DNA from: Litorilinea aerophila
GTDB taxonomy: Bacteria; Chloroflexota; Anaerolineae; Caldilineales; Caldilineaceae
DNA: 64,000 nucleotides
Assembly: GCF_006569185.2 (NCBI RefSeq)
Contig: NZ_VIGC02000016.1
Coordinates: 1-64,000, forward strand
Direction: 5' to 3'
Part shown: positions 1-8,605 of the stretch, in pieces
How the letters are laid out: every line of letters begins with the position of its first letter
Numbering within the stretch: position 1 is the stretch's first letter
The notes under the pieces: generated by a model
What the model was told of the DNA's origin: nothing
Database searches by the model: none
The model's input: only the letters and a program-made list of their open reading frames with translations
Program-made: the position numbers and the translations under genes

Positions 1-127
1 CCGCCCACCCCTTTAACGACAACACCTTCGTGATGGCCGCTGTCAGGGTCGTCTTCCCGTGGTCGATGTGCCCGATCGTCCCCACATTCACATGCGGCTT
101 CTTCCGCTCAAATACCGCTTTGGACAT
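1..127 (-). CDS. tuf: Elongation factor Tu, N-terminal part (cut by window start)
   Basis: Reading the minus strand from the ATG at 125-127 gives a protein beginning [20 protein letters not shown], followed by [16 protein letters not shown]. This is the universal EF-Tu N-terminus with its GTP-binding P-loop (GHIDHGKT). EF-Tu carries aminoacyl-tRNA to the ribosome in the cytoplasm. Only 42 codons lie in the window and the rest continues beyond position 1. A purine-rich AGGAGGC lies just upstream of the ATG. The gene is the last member of a tRNA-Thr, tRNA-Tyr, tRNA-Thr, tuf transcription unit on the minus strand. The identification is secure; whether this genome has a second tuf copy cannot be seen here. 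Confidence 0.97.
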   Translation of the reverse strand, partial: MSKAVFERKKPHVNVGTIGHIDHGKTTLTAAITKVLSLKGWA

Positions 128-186
128 TCGACTAATGCCTCCTTGATTCAGTGTAATAGTCTCAGCCAAGAATATTTTCAATGAGT

Positions 187-228
187 AACCGCCCGTCAAA
201 AGGGCGGTTGCCAAACCCGAATGGGTTT
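187..228 (-). other. Two adjacent stem-loops between tRNA-Thr and tuf
   Basis: Two hairpins follow one another: AAACCC/GGGTTT (213-218 with 223-228, 4-nt loop) and AACCGCCC/GGGCGGTT (187-194 with 202-209, 7-nt loop). No T-run follows either one in the direction of transcription, so they do not look like terminators. In this position they may separate the processed tRNA from the tuf mRNA or stabilise the tuf 5' end. That role is inferred. Confidence 0.5.
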
Positions 229-285
229 CATTGACTTGGCTGCCACTGCACCCTGGCAGCGCGCCATACAAAGCGTTCTGCGAGG

Positions 286-358
<73 letters not shown>

Positions 359-406
359 TCAATTACACCGGATCTGCCCACACACAACCGTAGACAGATC
401 CGATAA

Positions 407-490
<84 letters not shown>

Positions 491-643
491 GCACTTAATC
501 AGAACACTACATCAGAACGCTACTTGCTTACTGCCGATTGCTTACTGCCGACCACTTTACTGCAACAGCCCCACTCCTAAAACCAAGACGGACACCCAGC
601 CTTTCCGGTTCCGCCTCGGCCAGCAGGACCCGCCATATCTCCC

Positions 644-721
<78 letters not shown>

Positions 722-843
722 GCTGTGTCGGAAGGCGCACGTCGTCGATCACCCAACATCGACCGACGGACGCCAGGCAACAGGTCAAAACCTTGTTGCC
801 TGAAACTGCCGCGCGCGCTGCTAAACTCGCGCAGACAAGCGAA

Positions 844-871
844 ATTATAGCACAATCGACCCGCAGGTCAA
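844..871 (-). promoter_or_regulatory. Promoter of the tRNA-tuf operon
   Basis: On the minus strand TTGACC (866-871) is followed after 16 bases by a perfect TATAAT (844-849). It lies about 120 bases upstream of tRNA-Thr(TGT), with no other gene between, so it is the obvious housekeeping-sigma promoter for the tRNA-Thr/Tyr/Thr/tuf unit. Confidence 0.8.
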
Positions 872-935
872 ATTTCAGGCCAGACGATGTTACAGCCCAT
901 CCTGATTCCGGTTGTGATAGCGCCCACGGACTGGG

Positions 936-2015
936 CTAGCCGGCGGACAGCCTGTGGATTCGGCCCTTGTCAAAAGCCCAGATCAGCATCTGGCTACAAC
1001 TGCGCACGGCTTCATTCAGTCGCCCATAACGGGCCTCGTCGGCCAGGCCCTGTCGATAGCGATGGTATAGCTGCTGGAGGATCACGGCAACCTTGACCAG
1101 GCCGTAGATGTAATAGAAAAAGGGGGCGGGAATCGGCCGGTCACTTTGTTCCCCATAGCGCTCTACCAACTGCTGCCGGTCCAGGTTTCCCGGCAGGGCG
1201 GTCAAACCGAACAGGGCCACCAACGGCTCTGGATCCCCGGGCTCCGTCCAGTAGGCCAGGGTCGTCCCCAGGTCCATGAGGGGATCGCCCACAGTGCACA
1301 TCTCCCAGTCCAGCACGGCCAAAATTCGGGCTGGATCGGCCGGATTCAGGACCAGGTTGTCATACTTGTAGTCGTTGTGGATCAGGGCAGCATCGGTCTC
1401 GGGCGGCATCTCCCGGGCCAGCCACGCCAGGGCATCCTCCAGGCCCGGCAACTCCTCAGTCTGGACTGCCCGGTATCGTCGGGTCCACCCCTGGATCTGC
1501 CGGGCCACATAGCCTGTCGGGCGCCCCAGATCCCCCAGGCCCGCGGCCTGATAGTCCAGGCGGTGAATCCGGGCCAGGTTGTCAACCGTCGACCGGGAGA
1601 GACGGGCCATCAGATCCGGCGAAAGGGGCACCGGCGAAGGCGCCTCCGCCCGCAGGACCAGACCCTGAACCCGCTCCATCACGTAGAAGGGGGCACCGAT
1701 CACCTCCGGATCGGCACAGTAGTGCAGAGGACGCGGCACCTTGTCGTAGACTTGCGCAAGGCCCGATAGGACCCGATACTCCCGCCCCATATCGTGGGCA
1801 GAGCGCTCGGCCACCCCAGGCGGCGGCCGCCGCAATACCAGCTCCCGGCCGCCCATCCGCAACAGGTAGGTGCGGTTGGAGTAGCCATGGGGAAACTGGG
1901 CCACGCTCAGCGGCCCGTCTACGCCGGGTAGGTGGCTCTGGAGATAGCGGGCCAGCACCTCTACCGGCAAATCTTCTCCGGGGCGCACCGGACCAGGCCG
2001 GTCCAGGGGGTCCAT
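936..2015 (-). CDS. Phosphotransferase family protein (APH-like kinase fold)
   Basis: The 359-aa protein has the aminoglycoside-phosphotransferase/choline-kinase fold. The catalytic loop reads ALIHNDYKYDNLVLN, followed by the Mg-binding AVLDWEMCTVGDPLMDLG. The N-terminus has a G-rich nucleotide loop (FPHGYSNRTYLLRMGGRELVLRRPP). These motifs match the ACAD10/ACAD11-like APH subfamily, which phosphorylates small hydroxylated substrates, for example 4-hydroxyacyl-CoA intermediates in animal homologues. The bacterial substrate is unknown. ATG at 2015 is preferred over an upstream TTG because AGAGG lies six bases before it. It is the last gene on the minus strand before the tRNA operon and follows rmlB, from which it is separated by a palindromic repeat. 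A sugar or acyl-CoA substrate are both possible. Confidence 0.85.
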   Translation of the reverse strand: MDPLDRPGPVRPGEDLPVEVLARYLQSHLPGVDGPLSVAQFPHGYSNRTYLLRMGGRELVLRRPPPGVAERSAHDMGREYRVLSGLAQVYDKVPRPLHYCADPEVIGAPFYVMERVQGLVLRAEAPSPVPLSPDLMARLSRSTVDNLARIHRLDYQAAGLGDLGRPTGYVARQIQGWTRRYRAVQTEELPGLEDALAWLAREMPPETDAALIHNDYKYDNLVLNPADPARILAVLDWEMCTVGDPLMDLGTTLAYWTEPGDPEPLVALFGLTALPGNLDRQQLVERYGEQSDRPIPAPFFYYIYGLVKVAVILQQLYHRYRQGLADEARYGRLNEAVRSCSQMLIWAFDKGRIHRLSAG

Positions 2016-2059
2016 GGGATACCTCTGCAAACTGAACGATGCGAAGTCAACGATTACAG

Positions 2060-2140
2060 TCTGGCGTCAATCCCACGGCAGAAATTTGGCGGCACTCCCC
2101 CTGGTGGAAACCAGCGGCGAATTTCTGCCGGGATTTACTA
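2060..2140 (+). repeat. Intergenic palindromic element, copy A
   Basis: The left arm CTGGCGTCAATCCCACGGCA continues into GAAATTT. The right arm AATTTCTGCCGGGATTTACT is its near reverse complement. A small internal hairpin CTGGT-GGAA-ACCAG sits between them. The right end runs directly into the stop codon of rmlB (2141-2143, minus strand). It is one of at least seven related copies in the window (3189, 6085, 43178, 48823, 52275, 54394). Confidence 0.85.
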
Positions 2141-3169
2141 TCAGCTCAGCACTTTACGGTTGCCATACACCCGCTGGTAATATTCCCGAAACTCACCGCT
2201 GCGGATGGGCTCCCACCACCAGCGGTTGTCCACGTACCAGCGCACGGTGGTGCGGATGGCTTCTTCGTGGCTGTAAGTGGGCTGCCAGCCCAGGGATATG
2301 ATCTTGCTCACATCCAGGCAGTAGCGGCGGTCGTGGCCCAGGCGATCCTCCACGTGCTGGATCAGGCTGCGGGGCTTGCCCAGCTCGTCCAGCAGGATCT
2401 CCACCATCTCCAGGTTGGTCATCTCCTGGCCCGTCCCCACGTTGTAGGTTTCCCCAGGGACGCCCTTCTCCAAAATCAGGTCGATGGCGGTGCAATGGTC
2501 CAGAACGTACTGGTAATCCCGCCGCTGCTGGCCATCGCCGTAGACCGGAAGGGGCATATCGTTCAACGCGTTGGTAATGAACAGGGGCACCACCTTCTCC
2601 GGATACTGGTACGGGCCGATGTTATTGGCCCCCCGGCTGATGGTGGTGGGCAGGCCATAGGTGATGTGATAGGCCTGGACCAGGTGATCCGCGCCGGCTT
2701 TGCTGGCTGCGTACGGGCTCCGGGGGGCCATGCAGTCGGTCTCTCGGCTGCGATGCTCGCCCTCGATGTGCCCATACACTTCATCGGTGCTGATCTGGTG
2801 GTAGCGGAGATTGCCACAGCGACGGGCCACCTCCAGCAGGACGAAGGTGCCGTACACATCCGTCTGGATGAACGCGTCCGGGTTAAGGATGCTCCGATCC
2901 ACGTGGGTTTCCGCGGCAAAGTTGACGATGGTGTCCACGTCGTGCTCCCGGACCACCGACTCCACCAATTCGGCATCGCAGATGTCTCCACGGACGAAGG
3001 TGTACCGGTCCGGATGACGCTCGGCCACGTCCTGGAGGTTCTCCAGACGCCCGGCGTAGGTCAGCTTGTCATAGACGATCACACAGTAGTCGGGATGCCG
3101 GTCCAGCAACATGCGCACAAAGTTACAGCCGATGAAGCCGGCCCCGCCGGTTACCAGAATGCGTTTCAT
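2141..3169 (-). CDS. rfbB: dTDP-glucose 4,6-dehydratase
   Basis: This 342-aa short-chain dehydrogenase converts dTDP-glucose to dTDP-4-keto-6-deoxyglucose, the second step towards dTDP-rhamnose and other deoxysugars. It begins MKRILVTGGAGFIGCNFVR (NAD-binding GxxGxxG) and carries FAAETHVDRSI, the catalytic STDEVYG, the YAASKAGADHL motif (Tyr and Lys of the active site) and SRGANNIGPYQYPEK, all typical of RmlB. The start at 3169 has AAAGGAAAAAG just upstream. The open frame extends further upstream through repeat copy B, but that extension is repeat translation, not protein. It lies in the exopolysaccharide operon with a long-type RmlA at 4136. No rmlC or rmlD is in the window. Confidence 0.96.
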   Translation of the reverse strand: MKRILVTGGAGFIGCNFVRMLLDRHPDYCVIVYDKLTYAGRLENLQDVAERHPDRYTFVRGDICDAELVESVVREHDVDTIVNFAAETHVDRSILNPDAFIQTDVYGTFVLLEVARRCGNLRYHQISTDEVYGHIEGEHRSRETDCMAPRSPYAASKAGADHLVQAYHITYGLPTTISRGANNIGPYQYPEKVVPLFITNALNDMPLPVYGDGQQRRDYQYVLDHCTAIDLILEKGVPGETYNVGTGQEMTNLEMVEILLDELGKPRSLIQHVEDRLGHDRRYCLDVSKIISLGWQPTYSHEEAIRTTVRWYVDNRWWWEPIRSGEFREYYQRVYGNRKVLS

Positions 3170-3188
3170 CTTTTTCCTTTCCTGGATG

Positions 3189-3264
3189 GTAAATCCCGTC
3201 AGCGATTCGTGATGGTCTCCACCAGAGGCCGTACTGACGAATTTCTGCCGTGGTATTGACGCCA
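3189..3264 (-). repeat. Intergenic palindromic element, copy B
   Basis: Read on the minus strand it begins TGGCGTCAATACCACGGCAG, continues AAATTCGTC, has the internal CTCTGGTGGAGACC, and ends GCTGACGGGATTTACC. It lies between the unknown gene at 3291-4097 and rfbB. Its orientation relative to the flanking genes is opposite to that of most other copies. Confidence 0.8.
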
Positions 3265-3290
3265 TGGCGGCCCATTTTCGGGAGCCTGCC

Positions 3291-4097
3291 TCACAGGTTT
3301 CGATGCCTTCGGTGCCCCTGCCACCGCTGTCGCCGCAGCCGGTTGAGGCGCAGCCGACGGACACGCCCCGGCTGCCGGTAGGCCGGCAAGGGAAAAGTAC
3401 AGGCCAACGTCAACGTGGGCAGGCCGGACAGATCCCCGGTCAACGCCGGATGCAGCCCTGGCGCTGGCTCCTGCCGCCACAGCCGACGCCATCGGGAGCG
3501 CTCATCCTCGCCGCCGTTCAGGGCCATGAAGCCGATATCCTCACCCAAAATGCGACGGGCCTGGCCCATGACCTCCAGCATCTGCGCCCATTGCCGTACC
3601 ATGGCCGGCTGAATCTGATCGAAAAAGGCCGCGGCCGCCTCCCGGGGGGCGTGGCCCGTGGCCAACTGCCGCTGGCAGGTCCGATAGGCCGGCACAAAAC
3701 AGGTGGCCCAGTAGTGCTCTACCGCCTGAAAGGTGGGGAAGAGGAGATCGGCAAAAAAAATCACGTGAACGGTGCTCACCCGCTCGGCAATGTGGACCAG
3801 CCGAGTGGCCTGGACGTCGGACAGATCAAAGTAGGCGCCGGCATCGAAATGGTGCCATTCACCGTAGGCGTCCTGCAGGCGCCGCAGGCGATCGGCAACC
3901 TCCCGCAGGGTCTGGACGCCCCGCTGGGCTTCCTCTTCGGGCGTATCGGCCACGATGCGATACATGGGCACCAGGCGATGGCGCGCCCACAGATCCTGGA
4001 CGGGCCGGTCGGGGCGCCAGGTGTCGCTCTGGCGTAGCGCCGTAGCCAACGCCGGTATGGAGGTAATCCAGGGTCGTATGCCAGGCTGCCAGCTCAT
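3291..4097 (-). CDS. Hypothetical protein in exopolysaccharide operon
   Basis: I do not recognise this 268-aa protein. It has no obvious signal peptide or membrane segment and no catalytic motif I can name. The middle is rich in aromatic residues (YGEWHHFDAGAYFDL, AVEHYWATCFVPAYRTCQ). The last 30 residues are strongly basic (RRLRLNRLRRQRWQGHRRH). ATG at 4097 is preferred over an upstream TTG because AAAAGG lies six bases before it. It sits 38 bases after the end of rmlA and is co-oriented with the operon, which supports it as a real gene. A role in polysaccharide synthesis is inferred only from position. Confidence 0.65.
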   Translation of the reverse strand: MSWQPGIRPWITSIPALATALRQSDTWRPDRPVQDLWARHRLVPMYRIVADTPEEEAQRGVQTLREVADRLRRLQDAYGEWHHFDAGAYFDLSDVQATRLVHIAERVSTVHVIFFADLLFPTFQAVEHYWATCFVPAYRTCQRQLATGHAPREAAAAFFDQIQPAMVRQWAQMLEVMGQARRILGEDIGFMALNGGEDERSRWRRLWRQEPAPGLHPALTGDLSGLPTLTLACTFPLPAYRQPGRVRRLRLNRLRRQRWQGHRRHRNL

Positions 4098-4135
4098 CCG
4101 CAACCTTTTCTTTTACCTGCCCGGGCCGGCATGGC

Positions 4136-5203
4136 CTAGAGCAGGCCCACCCGGGAGTGATCCCCCAGGGTCATCTTGTACGCCTTGGGCTTGATGGGGC
4201 TGTAGGTGATTTCCACATCCCGCCCGATGATGCTGTCCTCAATTCGGCTGGGAATGCCGATGATCCGGCTGTGATCCAGGACAATGCTGTGCTCGATCTC
4301 GCTGTCTTCGATGATGGTATGGTGGTAGATGCTGGTGAACGGTCCCACGTAGCTGTTGACAATGCGGCAGTCCTCGCCGATGATGGCCGGCCCCCGGATG
4401 ACGCTGTTGATGATTTCAGCCCCCCGCTCCACCGTCACCAGGTGGTCGATCTTGCTATCCCGATCCACATAGCCCTCTACCTTGTGGGTCAGTTCCGCCA
4501 ACACCCGGTTGTTGGCCTCCAGCATGTCGATGGGCTTGCCCGTGTCGATCCACCACCCCCGATGGATGTAGGGATAGACCTGGTAGCCGTGATCGATGAG
4601 CCACTGGAGCGCGTCGGTGATCTCCAGCTCCCCCCGCCAGCTGGGCTGGATGCTGTTGACCGCTTCGAAGATGTGGTGGTCGAACATGTAGATGCCCACC
4701 AGGGCCAGGTTGCTGGGTGGGATACGCGGCTTTTCGATCAGCCGCACGATGCGCCGGTTCTCATCCAGCTCGGCCACGCCGTAGTGCTGGGGCTCCTCCA
4801 CCTCGGTGAGCACGATCTGGCTGTTCCAGTCGCTGTTGGCAAACTGCTGGATCAGGCCGCTGATTCCCCCCTGGATGACGTTGTCCCCCAGGAACATGAC
4901 GAAGCGCTCATCCCCCAGAAAGTCCTGGCTGATCTTGACCGCATGGGCCAGGCCCAGGGGCGCCTCCTGGCGTATGTAGGTGATGTTCACATCCCAGCGT
5001 CGGCCGTTCCCCACAGCCTGCCGAATCTCGTCCCCGGTATCGCCGATGACGATGCCGATCTCGGTGATGCCCGCATCCCGGATGGCTTCAATGACCCGGA
5101 AGAGAACGGGCTTGTTGGCCACAGGCACCAGCTGCTTGGCCCGATTGAAGGTGATGGGATACAGACGGGTCCCTTTACCACCACTGAGCACCAGACCTTT
5201 CAT
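4136..5203 (-). CDS. Glucose-1-phosphate thymidylyltransferase, long form
   Basis: The 355-aa nucleotidyltransferase starts MKGLVLSGGKGTRLYPIT, the sugar-nucleotide pyrophosphorylase signature. It continues with KQLVPVANKPVLF, FLGDNVIQGG and the sugar-binding EKPRIPPSNLALVGIYMF and WWIDTGKP. The C-terminal third has hexapeptide-like turns (RGPAIIGEDCRIVNSYVGPFTSI) forming a left-handed beta-helix, as in the long RmlA type. It would make dTDP-glucose from glucose-1-phosphate and dTTP. ATG at 5203 has GGAG eight bases upstream; a GTG nine bases earlier is less likely. Partner of rfbB in the same operon. A related uridylyl or cytidylyl specificity is possible but less likely. Confidence 0.92.
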   Translation of the reverse strand: MKGLVLSGGKGTRLYPITFNRAKQLVPVANKPVLFRVIEAIRDAGITEIGIVIGDTGDEIRQAVGNGRRWDVNITYIRQEAPLGLAHAVKISQDFLGDERFVMFLGDNVIQGGISGLIQQFANSDWNSQIVLTEVEEPQHYGVAELDENRRIVRLIEKPRIPPSNLALVGIYMFDHHIFEAVNSIQPSWRGELEITDALQWLIDHGYQVYPYIHRGWWIDTGKPIDMLEANNRVLAELTHKVEGYVDRDSKIDHLVTVERGAEIINSVIRGPAIIGEDCRIVNSYVGPFTSIYHHTIIEDSEIEHSIVLDHSRIIGIPSRIEDSIIGRDVEITYSPIKPKAYKMTLGDHSRVGLL

Positions 5204-5274
5204 GGATCGCACTCCTGTATCTCTTGGCCGCTATCTCCAGCAATCGATTCCCATGGGGTCACTGTTCATCCCCC

Positions 5275-5303
5275 ATCCCCCTGCCCCCGACGGGGGAAGG
5301 GAG
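5275..5303. repeat. GC-rich intergenic hairpin
   Basis: CCCCC (5284-5288) and GGGGG (5292-5296) form a short stem inside a C-rich/G-rich tract ending GGGAAGGGAG. A similar tract occurs at 22165-22237. It lies in the 155-base gap between the BY-kinase-like gene and rmlA. Confidence 0.4.
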
Positions 5304-5358
5304 AATGATGGCGTGTTTGCGGTGTGGTTGATGGTCACGTTGAGGACCATGCAGGCGA

Positions 5359-6018
5359 TCATGCCCCGTAACCGGACAGAGTGGCATCTTTGTCCGCGTT
5401 CAGCAGCACCGCGCCCAGCAGATGGGCATGGACCTTCTCCAGCACCGCCTTGGCCCGCTGGGCCTGCTCCCGCCGGGTGCTGCCGGCACTCACCAGCAGG
5501 ATGACCCCATCCACCTTGCTGGCCCACAGGGCCGCGTCGGTGACGGCCAGCACGGGCGGCGCATCCACCAGGACATAGTCCGCCTGGCGGCTCAGTTCCT
5601 CCAAGAGCTCTTCCAGCCGAGCCCGGTTGAGCAAGGCCACTGGATTGGCCGGCACAGGGCCTGCCGTCAACAGTTGCAGCCCCTCCACCGGTGTCTTCTG
5701 TAAAGGGATGCTGCCCCCCTCGGTCAGCCAACTGGCCAGCCCCCCCTGGCTGTGCAGCCCGAAGATCTCATGCTGCTGAGGGCGCCGCAGATCACCGTCC
5801 ACCAGGATCACCTGGTCACCCGCCTGGGCCATCACCACGGCCAGGTTGGCCAGGGCCCGGCTTTTGTCGGTGGTGCTGTCAACGCTGGCCCCCAGCAGGG
5901 TGCGCAGGGGACGCCCCAGGCTGGAAAACTCGATGTTGGTGCGCAGACTCAGATACGCTTCCGACGCTGGGCTGCGCGGTTCGGTGAGGGTAATCAGATT
6001 GAGCATGGTCCGTTCCAT
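5359..6018 (-). CDS. CpsD/CapB-like tyrosine-kinase-family ATPase with degenerate Walker A
   Basis: This 219-aa protein belongs to the bacterial BY-kinase/ParA-like family that works with Wzz proteins in exopolysaccharide export. The family entry SEAYLSLRTNIEFSSLG, Walker A' (VILVDGDLRRP, about residues 70-80) and Walker B (YVLVDAPPVL, about 148-157) are intact. The P-loop, normally GPGEGKST, reads DSTTDKSR at about residues 47-54, keeping Lys and Ser but losing the glycines. There is no tyrosine-rich tail; only one Tyr (GYGA) is at the C-terminus. ATP hydrolysis may therefore be weak or absent. Start at 6018; an internal ATG at 6006 is also possible. The two Wzz-like genes upstream are its likely partners. 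Confidence 0.85.
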   Translation of the reverse strand: MERTMLNLITLTEPRSPASEAYLSLRTNIEFSSLGRPLRTLLGASVDSTTDKSRALANLAVVMAQAGDQVILVDGDLRRPQQHEIFGLHSQGGLASWLTEGGSIPLQKTPVEGLQLLTAGPVPANPVALLNRARLEELLEELSRQADYVLVDAPPVLAVTDAALWASKVDGVILLVSAGSTRREQAQRAKAVLEKVHAHLLGAVLLNADKDATLSGYGA

Positions 6019-6084
6019 CTATGAATTCGGCTGCCGGTTCCGTTGCCCCAAAGCCACAGGCCAACCAAACGGCTCAGTACAATC

Positions 6085-6166
6085 ATGGCGTCAAAGCCCC
6101 GGGCAGAAATTCAGCCGCACGGCCGCGGGTCCAACCCATGGACGGCTTACTACCGGGATGATTTCA
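6085..6166 (+). repeat. Intergenic palindromic element, copy C (degenerate)
   Basis: It begins ATGGCGTCAAAGCCCCGGGC followed by AGAAATTC, and ends CTACCGGGATGATTTCA. It is more diverged than copies A, F and G. Its right end overlaps the stop codon (6164-6166) of the DUF2079 gene on the minus strand, the same junction geometry as copies A, F and G. Confidence 0.65.
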
Positions 6167-8605
6167 GTGAACCTGAAGGGTGGCTACGGCCACCGCGTCG
6201 CCCTCCACCAGGGCCGCTCCGCCGTCCGCTCGGGCCGGCAAGCGCTGTCCATCCTGCCAGTTGTAGAGGCCAACCATCAAACGATATTCCCCTGGAGGCA
6301 GTTTCACAGGCAGGGCCAGATGTTGGGCATCCACCACCGGCTGGCCCACCGGCCAGGCTGTGGCCGGCAAGAGGCCCGCCGGATCCCGGGGCTGCCAGTC
6401 CAGCTGGGCCACCTTGTTGCCCGCGCCATCCACCAGGTGGGCGAAGACGGAGTAGTCGAAGGCAGGTGGCGCCTCTGCCCGCCAGTACAGGGTGAAATCC
6501 AACACGTCGCCTCCGGCCAATCGGGTGGCCGGCACCGTTGCCCCCTCCAGGACGATGGCATCGCCAAAGCGCACCTGGAGCACGGTGGCCGGCGACATCG
6601 GCGGCGGGGTCACCGGCTGCCAGCGGCCATCGGCCAGCTTCTCGTAACCGCCCAGGCGGGCCAGGGCCCCACCGGCCAGCAGCGGCACGGGCGATGCCGA
6701 ACCGATCACGGGCAGGAAGTCACCGGCCTGCCATTCCTTCCCCCGGACGACGCCCACCAGCAGGACAAATCGATCCAACTCCAGGGTCCAGGGCAGCGTG
6801 GAGACCTGGACGGGCACGTCCACGTCCCACATCGACGTAGGATACCACAGGGCAGCGACAGGTGGGTAAAATCGGCTCTCATGCACCAGGTTGCCCTCCG
6901 GATCCGCATACCCGATGTAAAACTGGTAGTCCTGGTCCAGGGGACGCAGGGCCTGCCAGTAGAGGTCCACCACCAGCTCGCCGTAGGCATCCGTCCGGAC
7001 CTGGCGGTCCAACAGGCGCAGGCTCTCCCCAAAATCGATCCACGAGCCCGAGCCCACATACCCCGGCCGGCGCCAGGCGCTATAGAACGAGGGAGGAAAA
7101 GTTTTATCAGGCGCGCCCTTGCGCAGGAGCAGATAGCCGTCGTCCGCCGCGGCCACGCCGAAATCGCCGGCCAGCAGCTCCGCCACCGTCGCCCGCAGGT
7201 CGCTGGGGTGCTGGGGCCAGGCCGGCCCGGTGACGTCCAGAAAGATGGTGTCCGCGTCGTCAATGCGGGGGAAGATGTAGACGGTCTCCCGGCCGCTGAC
7301 GTGGGGGTTGAGCCGATCCTGGGCCGAGACTCTGGCCTCCGGCGGGATCTGGGCGATGATGGCTGCGGCCCGGCGATGATGCTCGGTGACCGTAAAAAGC
7401 TGATACTGGCCCCCACCGGGCAGGTAGCCGTAGAGCCGCTGGGCCGTGAGGGCAAAGGCCAGCAGGAGAAGCGCCCCCAACGCCTGGCCCGCGATCGGGG
7501 GCGTAGTCCCCCGGGCATCCTTCCCAGACAGGTGCCGCCAAAGCATCTGGCCCAGCCGGCCCAGGCGCGCCATTCCCACGGTGGCAGCCATCATCACAAA
7601 GGGCACGATGGGCGCCGCGTAGATGAGCTCGTTCACCTGGTGCATGGGCGGGAAATCGGCCAGGAGGTTGATGGCCAGGGAGGGCAGGGCCAGCAGCAAG
7701 ATCTCGGGCGCCAGCAGGGAGAGAAAGGCTACCGGAAAGAGCAACTGCCCCAGGTAGCCCAGGGCATCGGCCGCCTGGAGCTGGGCCAGCACCACATCCG
7801 GGCGGGTGAAAAGGGTCAGCAACATCTGGCCTGGTGTCTCCCCCAGGTAAGCGTAGCGTCCCCAGTGGATGTTCCCCGCGGCAAAGGTGGTCTGGATGAC
7901 GAAGACAGCCAGGTAGGCCCACCCCGCCGCGAACAGGACGGTGAGGGTGGCCAGCCGGTAGCGCCGCTGGAAGATGGCCGCATAGAGGCCCATCATCAGG
8001 ACCAGCAGGGCCAGCTCCTCCTTGCAACTGGCGGCCAGCACCGCGAAGAGGGCATACCAGGCCGTCTGCCGCCGCAGCAGGAAGTAGAAGGCGGCCATGA
8101 AGAAGGTGGGCGCCAGGGTGACGGGGTGGAATTCCAGCCAGTTGGCCGCCTGGATGGCCGGGTTGAGCAGAAAGGCCAGGGCAGGAGCCAGAGCCAGCCA
8201 TTCGTTGCCCAGCCGGAGCCGGGCCAGGGCAAAGAGGGGGATGGCCCCCAGGGCCACCACCACAGCCTGGAGCACCAGGAGGGTCTCCGGGCCGCTGTGG
8301 ATCCAGTAGAGCCAGGAAATGGGGAGGAGGATGGGCTCCACGTGGAGACTCAGCCGGTTCACCGTTCCCGGCTGATTGGTCAGATGAAACCAGCGCCCCT
8401 GCCAGGTGTTCCAGATGGCCTGGTGCATGTTGCCCATGTCCAGGGCCCGGGCCTCAAAGGCCGCATAGCGGGTCAGGGTCAGGTGGGCAAAGGTCAGGGC
8501 ATAGGCCAGGACGGCCACGGCCAGCAGCAGGCGCGGGAAGTGTGGCCGCGAGGCCTGGATCCACCTCAGCACGGGGGATGACCGCTCATGCAATCTCGGG
8601 GGCAC
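6164..8605 (-). CDS. DUF2079 polytopic membrane protein
   Basis: The 813-aa protein has about ten hydrophobic segments in its first 430 residues, including FPRLLLAVAVLAYALTFAHL and ETLLVLQAVVVALGAIPLFA. A long C-terminal extracytoplasmic beta-rich region follows. The region EFHPVTLAPTFFMAAFYFL, SCKEELALLVLMMGLYA and LPSLAINLL matches the DUF2079 family, which resembles GT-C glycosyltransferases. A role in transferring a lipid-linked sugar is a reasonable inference, not shown. The open frame starts at a GTG (8605) that overlaps the preceding wzz-like gene by 20 bases; no clear ribosome binding site marks the exact start. Translational coupling is likely. The stop codon lies inside repeat copy C. 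Confidence 0.85.
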   Translation of the reverse strand: MPPRLHERSSPVLRWIQASRPHFPRLLLAVAVLAYALTFAHLTLTRYAAFEARALDMGNMHQAIWNTWQGRWFHLTNQPGTVNRLSLHVEPILLPISWLYWIHSGPETLLVLQAVVVALGAIPLFALARLRLGNEWLALAPALAFLLNPAIQAANWLEFHPVTLAPTFFMAAFYFLLRRQTAWYALFAVLAASCKEELALLVLMMGLYAAIFQRRYRLATLTVLFAAGWAYLAVFVIQTTFAAGNIHWGRYAYLGETPGQMLLTLFTRPDVVLAQLQAADALGYLGQLLFPVAFLSLLAPEILLLALPSLAINLLADFPPMHQVNELIYAAPIVPFVMMAATVGMARLGRLGQMLWRHLSGKDARGTTPPIAGQALGALLLLAFALTAQRLYGYLPGGGQYQLFTVTEHHRRAAAIIAQIPPEARVSAQDRLNPHVSGRETVYIFPRIDDADTIFLDVTGPAWPQHPSDLRATVAELLAGDFGVAAADDGYLLLRKGAPDKTFPPSFYSAWRRPGYVGSGSWIDFGESLRLLDRQVRTDAYGELVVDLYWQALRPLDQDYQFYIGYADPEGNLVHESRFYPPVAALWYPTSMWDVDVPVQVSTLPWTLELDRFVLLVGVVRGKEWQAGDFLPVIGSASPVPLLAGGALARLGGYEKLADGRWQPVTPPPMSPATVLQVRFGDAIVLEGATVPATRLAGGDVLDFTLYWRAEAPPAFDYSVFAHLVDGAGNKVAQLDWQPRDPAGLLPATAWPVGQPVVDAQHLALPVKLPPGEYRLMVGLYNWQDGQRLPARADGGAALVEGDAVAVATLQVH

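Noticed and set aside
3170-3364. N-terminal extension of rfbB
   Set aside because: The added sequence includes translated repeat copy B; RmlB proteins start at MKRILVTGG, which has its own ribosome binding site.
5846-8581. A 911-codon open frame on the plus strand opposite the DUF2079 gene
   Set aside because: It is the antisense of a clear membrane-protein gene. Its translation is Gly/Gln/Arg/His-rich without domains, the usual shadow of a GC-rich coding region.
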